A stretch of DNA of 8,025 nucleotides from Thiopontia sp964416755 (GTDB taxonomy: Bacteria > Pseudomonadota > Gammaproteobacteria > GCF-002020875). Each line of letters begins with the position of its first letter. The stretch's first letter is position 1. The stretch spans positions 1 to 8,025 of the forward strand of contig CAYQFH010000116.1 of NCBI GenBank assembly GCA_964416755.1. Direction: 5' to 3'. Shown here piece after piece: positions 6,510-8,025 of this stretch. The position numbers and the translations under genes were made by a program. A model generated the notes under the pieces. That model saw only the letters and a list, made by a program, of their open reading frames with translations, did not search any database and was not told the DNA's origin.

Positions 6510-7049
6510 ATGAATCGAATGATAGGCATCATTGGGGGATTGCTGCTACTCATTTCAGGGGCGAATGTAGTTGCAGAGGGGAGCAAGATTGGCTTCGTCA
6601 ATATCAATCTACTGTTGCAGAAGATTCCACAGGCTGCTGCCGCAACACAGCGTCTAGAGGCTGCCTTTGGTGATCGTAAAGCAGAGATCCTCGATTTCCA
6701 GAAGTCTTGTAAGGCGATGGAAGAGGAGTTGGAAAAAGAGGGGGCTGCACTGAGCCAGCAGCAGAAGCAGAAACAGCTGCGCAAAATCCGCTCCTGTAGT
6801 AGTGAATTGAAGTTGATGGATGAGGAGTACGGAGCAGATCTCCGTATCGCGCAAGCAGAAGAGTTGCAGAAATTGCAGAAGCTGGTCTACAAGACCGTGG
6901 ATGAGATTGCTCGCAGCGAACAGTATGATCTGATCGTCAATGAATCCGTTATCTTTGCCTCGCCCAAGGCCGATATTTCGCTCAAGGTGCTCCATTCACT
7001 GGAGAACCTGTTCAAGCAGCAGGCCCAGACTACAGAACCCCCCAAATAG
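6510..7049 (+). CDS. skp: Periplasmic chaperone Skp (OmpH family)
   Basis: Skp is a trimeric periplasmic holdase with long helical-hairpin arms that enclose unfolded outer-membrane proteins and deliver them to BamA, encoded immediately upstream. The product is 179 residues (E. coli 161). It has a signal peptide with a hydrophobic core at 5-18 and likely cleavage after VVA at 22, then the first strand KIGFVNINLLL (26-36), a long charged coiled-coil hairpin at about 43-135 (rich in E, K, Q, L), and the closing strand YDLIVNESVIFA (139-150). This matches the OmpH layout. Oddities: Cys67 and Cys96 lie nearly equidistant from the hairpin tip (around 80-83). A hand count of the mature part gives 23 K/R against 25 D/E, whereas E. 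coli Skp is basic. The last codons contain six C in a row (7038-7043). Identification rests on fold pattern and position rather than on catalytic motifs. Confidence 0.93.
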   Translation: MNRMIGIIGGLLLLISGANVVAEGSKIGFVNINLLLQKIPQAAAATQRLEAAFGDRKAEILDFQKSCKAMEEELEKEGAALSQQQKQKQLRKIRSCSSELKLMDEEYGADLRIAQAEELQKLQKLVYKTVDEIARSEQYDLIVNESVIFASPKADISLKVLHSLENLFKQQAQTTEPPK

Positions 7050-7052
7050 TTA

Positions 7053-8025
7053 ATGGCGCTTACGCTGGGAGAGATTGCAGGGCAGATTGGTGCCCAGTTG
7101 CAGGGTGATCCTGAGGTTGTGGTGGAGGATATTGCGCCCCTGCACCACGCCACTGAAAAGCAGCTCTCCTTCCTCTCTTCGACCAAATTTCTTTCTCATC
7201 TTGCAGATACCGCAGCCGCTGCAGTGATTCTGCATCCGGATCAGCAGGCCGATTTCAAGGGCAACTGCCTGTTGATGCAAGACCCCTATCTGGGCTATGC
7301 ACGGGCTACAGCCCTGTTTCACCCCTTTGAATTGGAACAGTGTGGCATTCATCCTTCAGCAACGGTTGATTCCACTGCTGCCATTGCAGAGAGTGCATGG
7401 ATTGGACCACAGAGTGTGGTGATGGCAGGAGCCACGATTGGAGAATCGGTCTACATTGGTCCCGGTTGTGTAATCGCCTCTGGTGTGACGGTGGGAGACA
7501 ATAGTCGTCTAATGGCCAACGTTTCGTTGATGGAGGGGACGCAGATTGGCTGTGACTGCATTCTTCATCCGGGAGCTGTGCTGGGCAGTGATGGTTTCGG
7601 TTTTGCCAACGACGGTGGACAATGGATCAAGATCCCTCAATTGGGGCGGGTCGTTATTGGGGATCGAGTGGAGATTGGTGCAAACACCACGATTGATCGA
7701 GGAGCACTGGAGGACACCGTTATCAGAGATGGGGTTAAATTGGATAACCTGGTTCATATCGCCCATAACGTAGAGCTGGGGGAAAACTGTGCAATGGCAG
7801 CAATGGTCGGTGTAGCGGGTAGTACCAGAATTGAACCGGGCTGTACCTTTGGCGGTCAGGCGGGCATCGTGGGGCATTTGGAGATTGCTGCGGGTACCCA
7901 CTGTACCGCGCGTACCTTGGTGACCCACTCAATCCAGAAGGCGGGGATCTACTCCTCTGCGACTACAGCGGATGAGAATGCAAAGTGGCGCCGCAATAGT
8001 GTACAGTTCAAAAAATTGAATGAGT
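7053..8025 (+). CDS. lpxD: UDP-3-O-acyl-glucosamine N-acyltransferase LpxD (3' end outside window)
   Basis: Third step of lipid A synthesis: LpxD transfers a 3-hydroxyacyl chain from acyl-ACP to the 2-amino group of UDP-3-O-acyl-glucosamine, in the cytoplasm. The 324 residues present have no stop; E. coli has 341, so only a short C-terminal end is missing. The N-terminal uridine-binding domain (LTLGEIAGQIGA through QLSFLSSTKF) covers about 3-95. It is followed by a left-handed beta-helix of hexapeptide repeats (e.g. IGPQSV, IGESVY, IGPGCV, VGDNSR) from about 98. The core GSDGFGFAND (178-187), IPQLGRVVIGD (194-204) and TTIDRGALED (212-221) are present, with the catalytic His at about 238 in HIAHNV. 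ATG 7053 is the only possible start near the family N terminus. It is 3 bases after the skp stop, in the same frame, with no visible Shine-Dalgarno. Residues near 286-291 differ from E. coli at the acyl-chain ruler. Confidence 0.95.
   Translation, partial: MALTLGEIAGQIGAQLQGDPEVVVEDIAPLHHATEKQLSFLSSTKFLSHLADTAAAAVILHPDQQADFKGNCLLMQDPYLGYARATALFHPFELEQCGIHPSATVDSTAAIAESAWIGPQSVVMAGATIGESVYIGPGCVIASGVTVGDNSRLMANVSLMEGTQIGCDCILHPGAVLGSDGFGFANDGGQWIKIPQLGRVVIGDRVEIGANTTIDRGALEDTVIRDGVKLDNLVHIAHNVELGENCAMAAMVGVAGSTRIEPGCTFGGQAGIVGHLEIAAGTHCTARTLVTHSIQKAGIYSSATTADENAKWRRNSVQFKKLNE

Noticed and set aside
7038..7052. Terminator between skp and lpxD
   Set aside because: There is a C run but no inverted repeat or T tract, and the 3-base gap leaves no room. 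I see no terminator anywhere in the window.
7546..7773. Short + strand frame inside lpxD (75 codons)
   Set aside because: It overlaps the conserved GSDGFGFAND to HIAHNV core of lpxD in another frame and has no motif of its own.
1..8025. A hidden novel system or mobile element within the window
   Set aside because: Every base apart from gaps of 3-15 bases belongs to eight recognisable housekeeping genes in a conserved order. No repeats, transposase, integrase, tRNA or unexplained stretch was seen on either strand.

Overview
This window is a compact, single-strand block of eight envelope and translation genes from a Gammaproteobacterium. The order is frr (3' end only) - uppS - cdsA - dxr - rseP - bamA - skp - lpxD (5' part only). 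All genes read on the + strand, and the gaps are 13 bases or less or are 4-base stop/start overlaps. No stretch longer than 13 bases between genes is non-coding, and I see no RNA gene, mobile element, CRISPR array, attachment site or clear terminator. The order, with dxr between cdsA and rseP, matches Pseudomonas and many other non-enteric Gammaproteobacteria. In E. coli dxr lies between frr and uppS. Moderate GC content, BamA and LpxD sequences that diverge from the enteric ones, and frequent GTG starts suggest a non-enteric lineage. A finer placement, such as a Chromatiales/Thiotrichales-like sulfur oxidiser, would be a guess.

Layout: 1-102 is the tail of ribosome recycling factor. Bases 118-2851 encode lipid and isoprenoid enzymes: UppS makes the undecaprenyl carrier precursor, CdsA makes CDP-diacylglycerol, and Dxr makes the MEP intermediate that feeds isoprenoid synthesis, including UppS substrates. 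Bases 2848-4194 encode RseP, the site-2 intramembrane protease of the sigma-E envelope stress pathway. Bases 4208-6496 encode BamA, the core of the outer-membrane protein insertion machine. Bases 6510-7049 encode Skp, the periplasmic chaperone that carries unfolded porins to BamA. Bases 7053-8025 encode most of LpxD, the lipid A N-acyltransferase; fabZ and lpxA would be expected next.

Together the genes supply the phospholipid precursor, the carrier lipid for peptidoglycan, lipid A, and the chaperone and insertase for outer-membrane proteins, plus the protease that signals when that assembly fails. All complete genes look intact and keep their key residues. I see no novel system here. The points worth a second look are details: a cysteine pair placed across the Skp hairpin, a BamA with a short loop 6 and its only two cysteines in a different loop, changed residues at the LpxD acyl-chain ruler, and two gene junctions with no visible Shine-Dalgarno.
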